Origin: Thermoflexus sp.
GTDB taxonomy: Bacteria > Chloroflexota > Anaerolineae > Thermoflexales > Thermoflexaceae
NCBI RefSeq assembly: GCF_034432235.1
Contig: NZ_DAOUCJ010000111.1
Location: 62,001 to 126,000 of the forward strand
Reading direction: 5' to 3'
DNA length: 64,000 nt
The notes beneath the pieces were generated by a model that saw only the letters and a list, made by a program, of their open reading frames with translations, made no database searches and had not been told where the DNA came from. The position numbers and the translations under genes were made by a program. Shown here in pieces: positions 43,301 to 50,975 of this stretch (the first letter of the stretch is position 1; each line of letters begins with the position of its first letter).

Positions 43301-44399
43301 AGCCGTTGTGCTGCAGCCCGAGCAGGCGGACACCCCGGCTGCCCCAACCGTCCTTGCTGACCCTCAATCGGACGGTGTGGCCCTCCGCTGGCGTCCGATC
43401 CGACAGGACACCCAGGGTGGGGCTGAGGTTGTGACCAGGTATGAGGTCTTCCAAAGCCCCTCTGTAGAGGGTCCATGGACAAGCGTGGGGATGACCTCAA
43501 CAGCCCCCTTCGGGGAGCCTGATGGCTATCTCCATTTCTTCATCCCTCATGTATCTTGGTCTTCTTTCTTCAAGGTACGCGCTTACAACGCCCTTGGACG
43601 CTATGGAGAGTCGGCGCCGGTGCAGCTGGCGGCGGATGTGGGGGTGGGGCTGGGGGCTGAGCCTGTTCCGGCCGTGGCGGGGGGTGTGGTGACGGTGACG
43701 CTGGCGATCACCAATGGGGGTCCGTCGCAGGCGGCGGGGGTGGTGGTGAGCGTGACGTTGCCTGCGGCGCTGACGCCGCAGGTTCTTCCGGGGGATTGCG
43801 GTGGGACCAATCCGGTGGTGTGTGGGGTGGGGGATCTGGCGGCAGGGGCGACGCGGACTTATGGGCTTCGGCTGGGGGTGGATCCTGCGGCCACGGGCAG
43901 CGTGGCGGTCACGGCCACGGTGGGGGCTCAAACGCCGGATCCGGGTCTGGGGAATAACACGGCGGTGCTTGGGATTCCGCTCACCACGGCGGCGGATGTG
44001 GGGGTGGCTCAGACCCTGACTGCCCAGTGGGTGGGGAACGGCTGGCGGATCACTCAGACGATTACATGGACCCAGGCAGGCCCTTCACGGGCTGCCTCTG
44101 CGGTTCTCACGGACACGTTCCCGATCGAAGTGACGCTGGAGGGCGACCCGCCGGCCGGGTGCACCCGCCAGGGAAGCGCTCTGCGCTGCACCCAATCGCC
44201 GATGGCTCCCGGGGCAACCCGTATCCTGTCGATTCGGTTCTTCCGACCTGCCACCCCGATCTTCTTGGGGATCTGGCGAGTGGAAGGAGGGGCGAGCGAG
44301 CCGGACCCGGAGCCGTCGAACAACATCTCGGAGGCCTCGCTGATGCTACGCCGCTACATGCTCTTCCTCCCGTTCATCGCCCGATTCTCAACGCCTTAG
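40314..44399 (+). CDS. secreted multidomain GH13 amylopullulanase-like enzyme
   Basis: A 1361-residue secreted glycosidase. Domains in order: signal peptide (about 1-35); a glucodextranase-C/DOMON-like beta domain (about 38-245, ALYVTHDAQYLYVYADLP); a linker beta-sandwich (about 255-400); the GH13 barrel with DGVFNHVSS, nucleophile Asp680 (WRLDVAGD), acid/base Glu717 (MIGEEWGD) and Asp811 (GSHDTNR); an FN3-like module (about 1010-1100); two DUF11-type beta modules; and the hydrophobic tail RYMLFLPFIARFSTP. The architecture resembles amylopullulanases of thermophiles. It should release maltodextrins for the importer encoded just upstream. The DUF11 part has visibly different, G-rich codon use. 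Confidence 0.9.
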   Translation: MRCGGSSSLRRCLVVSVFLALLATGRIPPSTRADAGIALDGLREPAYGMPIATDPPGDLASPGPRDWVGTQWADLTALYVTHDAQYLYVYADLPAYQKSTSSGQIGLLIDVGGTPQGGTQDPWGNAIAFAHPWKPDFVVRGNIPGASPSDNGWTELLRWDGSAWQGYGVNWGGIPPGGQTGTRIAYADGRGVEFRIPLSEIGASLGMTLHLQLFTTQGGSTKGAYDTVPPDSQSTGWDASTTLSQWITYTLGAVPDCDVWWAEVRHDTFDPAYRQPHGAIPAGTPIRLRLRTAHNDLTRVRLRVWDDRTDTETFYTMGLEAQGTVYDTWTVTLPVTATAQPTILYYVFELTDDGGGACPFNRTPDTDWYADDDPQFYGGGTGQMYDDFNQVVWKSFQITVYDPAFAVPEWLQRAVVYQIFPDRFRDGDPSNDPLPGRFYYNRPGGTLFRSGSSAWNTRICDPRDSAGPCPDAYGENFYGGDLRGILQKIREGYFDALGVTVLYLNPIFRSPSNHKYDTVDYFHIDPDFGTLEDFQALVQEAAAHGIRIILDGVFNHVSSDSPYFDRYSRYDAAGNLTSPNGPGLDDNSGACESPASPYRAWFFFPDIGHPPMSAGDRCDANDADDPAGPWTMTYETWQGYGSLPKLNTAHPSVRALFYTQGTASVGPYWIQQGASGWRLDVAGDVDPGLTISPTNGFWSGFRAAIRSVRPDAVMIGEEWGDASPWLLGSQWDSAMNYRFRSAVLGWLATGCAGNGCSGGTVFQDNDDNPGSVSGPIAPLTPSQFHARLMSIWEDYPPPAWKAMLNLLGSHDTNRLRFLLRKVNGDDDAKARHRMQEAWLFAFTYAGAPTLYYGDEVGLSQDGVWDGSTWQDDPYNRAPYPWPDTPGDFQADLSLWAFVQRMASIRHAVRALQDGDVLHGLIIDDANRLYGFARIWGSQAVVVLLNRDTVTHTITLSGVDTSPIGWTNGTVLQEVLSGVTIPVSNGQVTIPVPPEWGAVVLQPEQADTPAAPTVLADPQSDGVALRWRPIRQDTQGGAEVVTRYEVFQSPSVEGPWTSVGMTSTAPFGEPDGYLHFFIPHVSWSSFFKVRAYNALGRYGESAPVQLAADVGVGLGAEPVPAVAGGVVTVTLAITNGGPSQAAGVVVSVTLPAALTPQVLPGDCGGTNPVVCGVGDLAAGATRTYGLRLGVDPAATGSVAVTATVGAQTPDPGLGNNTAVLGIPLTTAADVGVAQTLTAQWVGNGWRITQTITWTQAGPSRAASAVLTDTFPIEVTLEGDPPAGCTRQGSALRCTQSPMAPGATRILSIRFFRPATPIFLGIWRVEGGASEPDPEPSNNISEASLMLRRYMLFLPFIARFSTP
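43628..44007 (+). repeat. 20-bp exact direct repeat delimiting a DUF11 module
   Basis: The same 20-base sequence occurs at 43628-43647 and 43988-44007, 360 bases apart and in frame. It marks the start of each of two tandem DUF11-like modules (AADVGVGLG and AADVGVAQT). The rest of the modules differ, so this is either a recent shuffled boundary or codon-level homogenisation. Confidence 0.85.
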
Positions 44400-44420
44400 A
44401 TCCAGGATCCAAGGGGCTCC

Positions 44421-45992
44421 ATGGGCTCCAATGGAAAGGGGCGCTTCGTGTTTCTTCTGGGGCTGATGGCCCTCGCCTGTCAGCCTGTTTCACGGCCATC
44501 TCCCACCGCCCCTCTTTCCCCTTTCCCAAGCCCAAAGGCGACAGCCGCGCCTGACCCATCGTGGTTCCGGGACGCTGTGCTGTATCTCATCTTCGTCCGT
44601 TCCTTCGCCGATCATGATGGGGACGGCATCGGGGACCTCCGGGGAATCATCGACCGACTGGATTACCTGCAGGGATTAGGGGTCACCGCGATCTGGTTGA
44701 TGCCCATCTATCCTTCCCCTTCTGATCACGGCTATGACGTGATGGAGCACTTCGACGTCCGTCCGGAATATGGGACGATCACGGACCTTCGGGCCCTCGT
44801 CGAGGCTGCCCATGCCCGGGGAATGCGGGTGCTCCTGGATTTCGTCCCCTCTCATCTCTCCAGTCAGCACCCTCTTTTCCGCGATGCCTTCGGCCGGCCG
44901 GACTCCCCTTATAGCGGCTGGTTTCTCTGGCTCAACGAGGCCCACACTCAGTATCTCGCCTTTGACGGCGTGACCAGCATGCCGCGATTCAACCACCGCA
45001 ACCCGGAGGTAGTGCGCTACCTCACCCGTGTCGCCCGCTTCTGGCTGGAGCAGGGTGTGGACGGCTTTCGGGTCGACAACGCCACCTTCCCCCCCAAGGC
45101 GTTCTTCAGTGAGCTGCGCACTGCAGTCCGAGCCATCCGTCCGGATGCCCTGCTTCTGGGGGAGGTATGGCAGCGGGACGTCCCGGCTCTGAGCGAATAT
45201 TTTGATCGCTTCGATGCCCTTTTCGATTTCCCTCTTTACCATGTGCTGATGGGGAGCCCGGACCGCAACGGCGACGGTTTGCTGGCCGGCCAGGGCCCTC
45301 CGGCCCTTCTCTCCGACCTCTTTGAAGAGGAGGCCGCGCGCTTCCCACCCACGGGGATGGCCGTGCGCTTCCTCTCCAACCACGACACCAACCGGCTGGC
45401 CACGAAGCTGGGGGGAGATCCAGATCGCCTGCGGCTGGCAGCTGCCCTGTGGAGCGCTCTGCCAGGGCCGCTCCAGCTCTACTATGGGGAGGAGATCGGC
45501 ATGCGGGGGCAGAAGGGGGGTCCGCCAGCATGGGACAACTACCGCCGGGAGCCGATGGACTGGTATGCTGCGGGAGAGGGACCCGGGCAGACCACCTGGT
45601 TCCGACCCCCCGACCGTTGGAACCGTCCGGACGATGGGATCTCGGTAGAGGAGGAGGAGAAGGACCCCGCCTCGCTGCTGAACACCTACCGCCGACTCCT
45701 TCGCCTGCGGGCGACGACGCCGGCGCTGCGGGAAGGGGATTTCGCACTGCTCCCCCTGGAGGCACCGGCGCCGGGGCCGTGGGGGTTCGTGCGACGAGCG
45801 GGGGATCAGACGGTGGTCGCTATTTTCAACTTCGCCCAAGAACCCCTTCCGGCAACGATCCTCGCCTTCCCCTTCACGGCCCCGGCCCTGCGGGATCTGT
45901 GGAGCGGGCAGGTCTTCCCCAGTGCCCAGGCCGGACAGCCCTATACCGTGACGCTGCCCGGTGCGGGTGCCATGCTCTTAGCCGCCCCCTGA
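44421..45992 (+). CDS. GH13 alpha-glucosidase/amylase lipoprotein
   Basis: A 523-residue GH13 enzyme with a lipoprotein signal (lipobox LMALAC, Cys20) and a short Pro/Ser linker. Catalytic residues: Asp219 in GFRVDNATF, Glu248 in LLGEVWQRD, Asp322 in LSNHDTNR; the first region reads LLDFVPSHLSSQHP, with His-Pro wording typical of the oligo-1,6-glucosidase/TreS-like subgroup, and DHDGDGIGDLRGIIDRLDYL matches that subgroup too. It is probably anchored to the outer face of the membrane and trims maltodextrins near the importer. It starts 21 bases after the amylopullulanase stop and ends 4 bases from a convergent gene. Confidence 0.9.
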   Translation: MGSNGKGRFVFLLGLMALACQPVSRPSPTAPLSPFPSPKATAAPDPSWFRDAVLYLIFVRSFADHDGDGIGDLRGIIDRLDYLQGLGVTAIWLMPIYPSPSDHGYDVMEHFDVRPEYGTITDLRALVEAAHARGMRVLLDFVPSHLSSQHPLFRDAFGRPDSPYSGWFLWLNEAHTQYLAFDGVTSMPRFNHRNPEVVRYLTRVARFWLEQGVDGFRVDNATFPPKAFFSELRTAVRAIRPDALLLGEVWQRDVPALSEYFDRFDALFDFPLYHVLMGSPDRNGDGLLAGQGPPALLSDLFEEEAARFPPTGMAVRFLSNHDTNRLATKLGGDPDRLRLAAALWSALPGPLQLYYGEEIGMRGQKGGPPAWDNYRREPMDWYAAGEGPGQTTWFRPPDRWNRPDDGISVEEEEKDPASLLNTYRRLLRLRATTPALREGDFALLPLEAPAPGPWGFVRRAGDQTVVAIFNFAQEPLPATILAFPFTAPALRDLWSGQVFPSAQAGQPYTVTLPGAGAMLLAAP

Positions 45993-45996
45993 GCCC

Positions 45997-46446
45997 TTAT
46001 CGCCCCACAGGCTCCTGGGCCCGGTCCGGTGGGCACAGGAAGGGTGACCCCTCCCGCCCTGCGTGATAGGCGTAGCGGGTTCCTCCGATTTCGAGGACAA
46101 TCCGATAGCCAGGGGTGAGAACCTGGGCATACATCCGTCCGCGCTCTGGGCATCCCAGGCTGCTATCGGGCCAGGTCACCGCCTGTGCCTCAACCACCCG
46201 GATCTCCTCCTCCTGCACGCCTATGCGGGCAGCCAGGTCTTTCCGGGCCTGCTCGATTCGCACCTCCAGTTCAGGTTCCATAGGGGATTCTCCTGAAGTG
46301 CCCCGTGCGGGTGTGGGTCGATGCGGCGCGGGAAGGGGAGAGAATCCTTCCAGCGGGGAAACCGCGGGGCGCGCTGGCGCGCACGCCCCGAGCACCCCCA
46401 TGAGCACTCCCGCGATCCAGATCCAATGCCCTTGTCCCATCCTCAT
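45997..46446 (-). CDS. small lipoprotein with WPDSSLGCP motif
   Basis: A 149-residue predicted lipoprotein (lipobox VLGAC, Cys22) with a Pro-rich linker and a C-terminal domain containing VTWPDSSLGCPERGRMYAQV followed by LTPGYRIVLEIGGTRYAYH. I have seen this conserved block in small secreted proteins of Chloroflexota and other environmental bacteria, but no function is known to me. The two cysteines (GCP, and FLCPP near the end) could form a disulfide. The gene is convergent with the GH13 lipoprotein gene, with only 4 bases between the stops. Confidence 0.75.
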   Translation of the reverse strand: MRMGQGHWIWIAGVLMGVLGACAPARPAVSPLEGFSPLPAPHRPTPARGTSGESPMEPELEVRIEQARKDLAARIGVQEEEIRVVEAQAVTWPDSSLGCPERGRMYAQVLTPGYRIVLEIGGTRYAYHAGREGSPFLCPPDRAQEPVGR

Positions 46447-46548
46447 AGAACACCTCCTGGGAGCATGCAGGAATGGCTCGCCCTTAGGAGCCGACGGCTT
46501 CTCTTAAGGAGACGTTTCCCAGGAGGCGAGGGTTCCCTTTCGCCAGGC

Positions 46549-48264
46549 TCAGTCGTCATCCCGCGTGAGGCGGAGATACTTCTCGGCCAGGTCCGCGAAC
46601 TCCTCCTTCTCTCCACGCGCCAGTTCCTCCAGGAACGAGGCGTCATAATCACGGGTCCGCACCACCACCGGCATGGGCACCGCGTGGCCCAGCAGCAGGG
46701 CCTGCTGTTTGGTCTCCAGGCGGGCCAGCACCTCGCGCAGCCGGGAGGCGCCGGAGATCCCGGAAAGGGCGGCGCGCACATCTTCCTCATGGTCCAGCAG
46801 GCACAGCACCCGCGTGCCGATCTGGGAGAGCACCTCGCTGTCGATCTGGCTGGGCCGCTGGTCGACAATCAGCAAGGTGACGTTATACTTGCGCAATTCC
46901 CGGGCGATGGTCCCGAACACGGTGTGCTCCGCGATGCCGGGCTGCAGGAACTTGTGCGCCTCCTCGACGACGATCACCAGATGCGGCGGCTCCCGGCTGG
47001 AATCCCCCAGGGCGGCCTCCTTGCGGCGGACGTATTCCGCGTGGATGCGACGGGTCAGGTAGTTGGCCACCAGCACGTAGGCCGCCATATCGTTCCCATA
47101 GCGCCCGAATTCGAGCACCACGCTCTGACCCTCGAGAACCCGGGAGAGGATCGCCTGGGCAGCGTCCTCAGAGGCCTGGGGGACCAGAAACCGGAACCGA
47201 TGAAAGAGGCCCAGCTTGCGCTGGAGGGCGCCCAGGGTGCTGCTGGTGATCAGATCCCGCTCCACCAGATCCGCCAGGGGATCGGTCTCCGTTTCCTCTT
47301 CGTTTTCGTTCTCCCCGGCGAACTCTCGATCCTCCTCCAGCAGGATCCGCAGCCAGTCCCGGCCCAGCCGGCGCCGCAGCATGTAAAGGGCGCCGATCTG
47401 GACCTCGCTCAGGCCGATGACGCCGCGCAGGAGCTCGACATCCTCCGGTTCGATCTGGTCATAGCCGATGCGAACGACGAGGTCATACCGGCTGCTCCGT
47501 CGCCGGGAGGACTCCTCGTCCAGGGTGGCGATGGCCACCCGGGAAAAGCACCCGGGCAATTGCTTCAGGCCCGGGACATGGCCTCCCTCCCCCGGGGCGC
47601 TCCATCCGTATTCGTTGTGCATGTCGAAGATCAGGGCCACAGAGGTATTATGGTAGATCACCCCGGCCAGCAACAGCCGGGTAAGGAAAGTCTTCCCTGT
47701 CCCGCTCTTCCCGAACACGCCACTCGAGCGCTCGACGAAACGATCCAGGTTGAGGGGGATCCGCACCCCCGGCATATCCAGGGGCTCCCCGATCACGAAA
47801 TACCGCTCCTCCCGTCCCTTCACCCGGGGCCGGAAGATGGCGTGGACTTCTTCCTCAGTGGCCTCGTAGACCGGAGAGAAATGCGCGGGAACGGTTTTAA
47901 CGGGCCGCGGAAGGGGATCGTTCTCCTCCAGAACCAGCATCGGCTGGACGTGGATCTGGCCGAAGACCCCAATGCCGGCCACCATCTCCCGGATCAGCGG
48001 GTCCTCCGGATCCGGAGGCATGCGGGCGAGGTCCGGGTTGACGCTGTCCAGCCGGATATCGGTGATCATCCCGAAGAAGCGCCGCCGGTATCCGTAGATC
48101 ACCACGTAGCGGCCCACCGCCAGACCCTCGATGGCGATGCGAGGATCCAGCTTGACCACTAATCCCTCGGCGAGGGAACCGCCGATCACCCGCCCCAGCC
48201 GGCGCGCCTCCATCGCGGGCGGAGCGGACCATGTTCCCCGCGTCGCTGCTCGTTCCGAAGCCAT
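46549..48264 (-). CDS. herA: HerA-family DNA translocase/ATPase
   Basis: A 571-residue hexameric ATPase of the HerA/FtsK superfamily. An N-terminal HAS-barrel region (about residues 20-120) precedes the ATPase core with Walker A GKSGTGKT (185-192), Walker B LVIVVEEAH (429-437) and the downstream DQRPSQID sensor block. In archaea HerA works with the NurA nuclease, and with Mre11-Rad50, in DNA-end resection. ATG 48264 has GGGAGG six bases upstream and is preferred over a longer frame. It is the last gene of a minus-strand trio nurA / HAS-barrel protein / herA. Confidence 0.93.
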   Translation of the reverse strand: MASERAATRGTWSAPPAMEARRLGRVIGGSLAEGLVVKLDPRIAIEGLAVGRYVVIYGYRRRFFGMITDIRLDSVNPDLARMPPDPEDPLIREMVAGIGVFGQIHVQPMLVLEENDPLPRPVKTVPAHFSPVYEATEEEVHAIFRPRVKGREERYFVIGEPLDMPGVRIPLNLDRFVERSSGVFGKSGTGKTFLTRLLLAGVIYHNTSVALIFDMHNEYGWSAPGEGGHVPGLKQLPGCFSRVAIATLDEESSRRRSSRYDLVVRIGYDQIEPEDVELLRGVIGLSEVQIGALYMLRRRLGRDWLRILLEEDREFAGENENEEETETDPLADLVERDLITSSTLGALQRKLGLFHRFRFLVPQASEDAAQAILSRVLEGQSVVLEFGRYGNDMAAYVLVANYLTRRIHAEYVRRKEAALGDSSREPPHLVIVVEEAHKFLQPGIAEHTVFGTIARELRKYNVTLLIVDQRPSQIDSEVLSQIGTRVLCLLDHEEDVRAALSGISGASRLREVLARLETKQQALLLGHAVPMPVVVRTRDYDASFLEELARGEKEEFADLAEKYLRLTRDDD

Positions 48265-48368
48265 AAAGAGCCTCCCGTCATCGGATGATGGGCCTTCCGC
48301 AGCGGGCCTTTTCCTGTGGGCTTTCGGGATCGCGCGATCCCCGGAGGAGTCAGGTCTGCCTCTCCGGC

Positions 48369-49001
48369 TCAACCGGGCGCTTCTACCGCCATCCGGATCC
48401 GGCGCAGCACCTGCCCCAGGCGCGTGGGCTCGTCGGCCAGCAGCCGCACCAGTTCCTGACCAACCTGGATCAGGAAGTCCCGCTGATGGGGTCCAGGCCG
48501 GATAGCGGCGGCGGCCCGGACGACCGCTGCGAGCACATCATCGGAGGCCTCGCGGGCCTCCACCAGGGTGCGGATGAAATCCGGCTGCTCGGTGAATCGC
48601 TGGATCTGGGCGGGCAGACAGGTGTAAACCGGTTCCAGCAGGGCCGGGGGCTGATGGGGGATGCCATAATATGTAAAGCGGTCCCGCATGTAACCCAGCG
48701 TGAGCACCCCGATCTGAACCGGGATGTTGCGGTTCTCGATCATGTCCTGCTGGATCTCCTGCGGCGGGACGTCCTGGAGCGCGACCATGCGGGTGAGCTC
48801 ATCCCCCTCCAGGATCAGATCGTAGATGATGCCGATGATGGTCGTCTCCCCCCGGGCGGTCTGGACGAAGGACCCGAAGGCCGGGATATCCTCAGCGGTC
48901 AACCGACAGCCCACCAGAAAAGTGCGGGCGCTGGATTCGATCACCCGCCCGATGAAGGCGGGCCCTGCGGATGGATTCGAACGACCCTGTGGGATGGCCA
49001 T
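48369..49001 (-). CDS. stand-alone HAS-barrel-type protein between nurA and herA
   Basis: A 210-residue protein. Its N-terminal half (FIGRVIESSARTFLVGCRLT through GIIYDLILEGDEL) resembles the small beta-barrel found at the N-terminus of HerA and ATP synthase subunits; the C-terminal half is helical without a known fold. There is no Walker motif. ATG 49001 has CTGGAG seven bases upstream; a TTG at 49019 is an alternative. Its place between nurA and herA suggests it is a partner or adaptor of that machine. The domain assignment is by eye. Confidence 0.6.
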   Translation of the reverse strand: MAIPQGRSNPSAGPAFIGRVIESSARTFLVGCRLTAEDIPAFGSFVQTARGETTIIGIIYDLILEGDELTRMVALQDVPPQEIQQDMIENRNIPVQIGVLTLGYMRDRFTYYGIPHQPPALLEPVYTCLPAQIQRFTEQPDFIRTLVEAREASDDVLAAVVRAAAAIRPGPHQRDFLIQVGQELVRLLADEPTRLGQVLRRIRMAVEAPG

Positions 49002-49083
49002 CTCTGGCTCCAGCTTCAAAGTCTGGGGCGTTGCGCCGTTGGTCTCCTCCGTTTCATGGGATGAGGAAACGAAACGCCGCGCA

Positions 49084-50277
49084 TTATCCGCCCAGCCACT
49101 CCTTTTGACGGGCCTTGGCGGAGATCGAGACGTGAAGGCCGCGCCGGAGGAGGGCCTCCTGGATCATCCCTTCCAGTTGCTTTCGCTCGTCCGGGCGGAT
49201 GCGGGCCAGCTCATGGGCCCGGGTGAGCAGATACGGATACGGGGCTTCCGCCAGGATGCGACACTGGTCCCAGATCGCCCGATGGAGCCGATCCAGGCGG
49301 GCCCGATCCCGGGCCACCCACTCCGGGATTTCCACGCGGGCGAGATGGGGGCGGCCTTCCGTCCCCACATTGAGATAGAAGAACAGAAGGCGGTGCCCTT
49401 CGCGATCCAGGTGATCGTTGATCGGCCATGTTGGGGCGAAGAGGGCCGAGCGCTCGCCAGGCTTCAGCAGCTCGGCAAAGAGGGCCCGATCTCGCAACTG
49501 TCCAAACGGGTAGTCGGCAACCTTCTCCCGGGAGATCTCATCCGGATCCAGGAGCCCCAGGGCCAGCAAGCGCAGCACCGCGTGGCCCGTGGGCCGATCC
49601 ACGTATCCCGCGATGGCACCCCCCGTCTCCTTTGCGGATTCCAGGGCTCCAATGGCGCGTCGGAAGAGCTCTCGATATCGTTCCGCCGAGACCGCCGCGA
49701 AGGGTTCGCCCCGGGCCAGGGCCCAGGGAAGCAGCAGGCCGTCCGCCAGCCCCACCGGCGGGCCGAAGGCGTCATCGGCCCGCCGGGCCATCGCCGCCGC
49801 CAGCTGCTCCAGCTCTTGGATGTCTCGCTCGGCCTCCAGGTCGTTCAGGGCGCGCATCTCCCCGTCCTCGGTGAAAAGCTCTTCCTCTCGATACCAGAAC
49901 ACGAGATGGTGCCATGTGTGAGGGGGGGCGCCCGAGCCGTGGCGCATCTCGATCAAACCGATGTTCAGAACAAAATAGGGAATGGTCCCGTGGCGATCCG
50001 GATAGATCTGAGAGCCGTCGGCCGCGATGACCCGCGCCTGGGGCTGTTCGGCGGGGAGAGGGAATCGGGCGGCGAGAGGCTCCCCCCAGGGGATCGCCCC
50101 GCGCCATCCAACCCGCATGGCCTCCCGAGCCATCCGCTGCAGGCGCTCCAGATCGTCAGAGAATCGATGGAGCAGGCTCAGGGCGTATCGGAGCGTCGGA
50201 GGATGCATCCGCAAGCGATCCCGGGCGTAATCCGCCATCTCCTGCACGTGCCGTCTTACCTCCCGCCAGTCCAGCAT
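49084..50277 (-). CDS. nurA: NurA-domain 5'-3' nuclease
   Basis: A 397-residue nuclease-domain protein. The catalytic first motif is VIAADGSQIYPDRHG (Asp87), typical of NurA; further family-like segments are FVLNIGLIEMRHGSG and a later acidic patch GGAIAGYVDRPTGHAV. The N-terminal 65 residues form a helical region (LRYALSLLHRFSDDLERLQ). The protein should act with HerA on DNA ends. ATG 50277 is chosen because homology begins there; the frame is open further up. It is the first gene of the minus-strand trio. Confidence 0.88.
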   Translation of the reverse strand: MLDWREVRRHVQEMADYARDRLRMHPPTLRYALSLLHRFSDDLERLQRMAREAMRVGWRGAIPWGEPLAARFPLPAEQPQARVIAADGSQIYPDRHGTIPYFVLNIGLIEMRHGSGAPPHTWHHLVFWYREEELFTEDGEMRALNDLEAERDIQELEQLAAAMARRADDAFGPPVGLADGLLLPWALARGEPFAAVSAERYRELFRRAIGALESAKETGGAIAGYVDRPTGHAVLRLLALGLLDPDEISREKVADYPFGQLRDRALFAELLKPGERSALFAPTWPINDHLDREGHRLLFFYLNVGTEGRPHLARVEIPEWVARDRARLDRLHRAIWDQCRILAEAPYPYLLTRAHELARIRPDERKQLEGMIQEALLRRGLHVSISAKARQKEWLGG

Positions 50278-50975
50278 CGTAAACCCCCTCGCGCAGGGAG
50301 AACGCTTCCCCGGCCCCCACCGGGCCAGGCTTTCATTATCATTATAGTCATGAACTCGGACCTCGCGCGGCATGCTTCGGCAAGGCTTATGTCGTTCCGA
50401 TGGGGAAGACGTTCGCATCCCTCCAAAGAGAGGAGAAGCAGCCGGACCATCCGTCCCGCCGCCCTGGCTTTCCTCGCTCTCCTGCTTGCGTCGGTTTCCC
50501 CTTTGACGGATCCGGCTGGGCTGGGTATAATAAAGGTGCTTCTGCCGCTTCCAGCATCGACCTCGAAAATCACCCATGCGCATCGGAGTTAGGGGTTGCG
50601 CGACTTGCTACCCGGACATCTCTCCTGATGGATGATGAAAGGGCCCCTCGCCTTCTTTCCGGCGTTTCCCGGGTTACGTTATTAAGGAAAGAGCGATGCG
50701 CACAGGCCGGGGAGCGGTTCAGGGCCGTTTTCCCTGAGGTCCGGAGGGTTCCATTCGGGATGGGTCACAAGGGGCGTGAGGAGGGGTATGCCGGATCTCC
50801 CCGGGGGCTGGAGGATGAGATCGGTCCATGGGGGTTTTGAGGATTTTTCTCTTCTCCTCGCATCCTGTTCCCCCAGGGAATGGGAGCTCCGGCCACCGAA
50901 AGCGCCTCCATGCCGTGGCTCTCCGGATCTGATCCTCCAGCGGGCGCGATGTCGGGGCGGTAGTCTATCCTCACA
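50278..50975. other. long intergenic region with the rho promoter and leader
   Basis: Almost 700 bases between the divergent nurA and rho genes. The right 440 bases would be transcribed as the rho leader from the promoter at 50503-50531. Several C- and G-rich stretches occur, but no riboswitch, RNA gene or intact ORF is recognised. A nurA promoter should lie in the left part; I cannot place it. Confidence 0.55.
50503..50531 (+). promoter_or_regulatory. promoter upstream of rho
   Basis: -35 TTGACG at 50503-50508, a 17-base spacer and a perfect -10 TATAAT at 50526-50531 on the plus strand. The expected start site near 50538 gives rho a leader of about 440 bases. Confidence 0.82.

Noticed and set aside
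43628..44007. Insertion-element ends flanking the DUF11 module
   Set aside because: The 20-base repeats are direct, in frame and coding for the same module start; no transposase or inverted repeats are present.
46321..48162. A 613-codon plus-strand open frame opposite herA
   Set aside because: Shadow of herA; the His/Gly/Gln-rich translation has no domain, while herA has clear Walker motifs.
48826..50592. A 588-codon plus-strand open frame opposite nurA
   Set aside because: Shadow of nurA with biased composition and no conserved motif.
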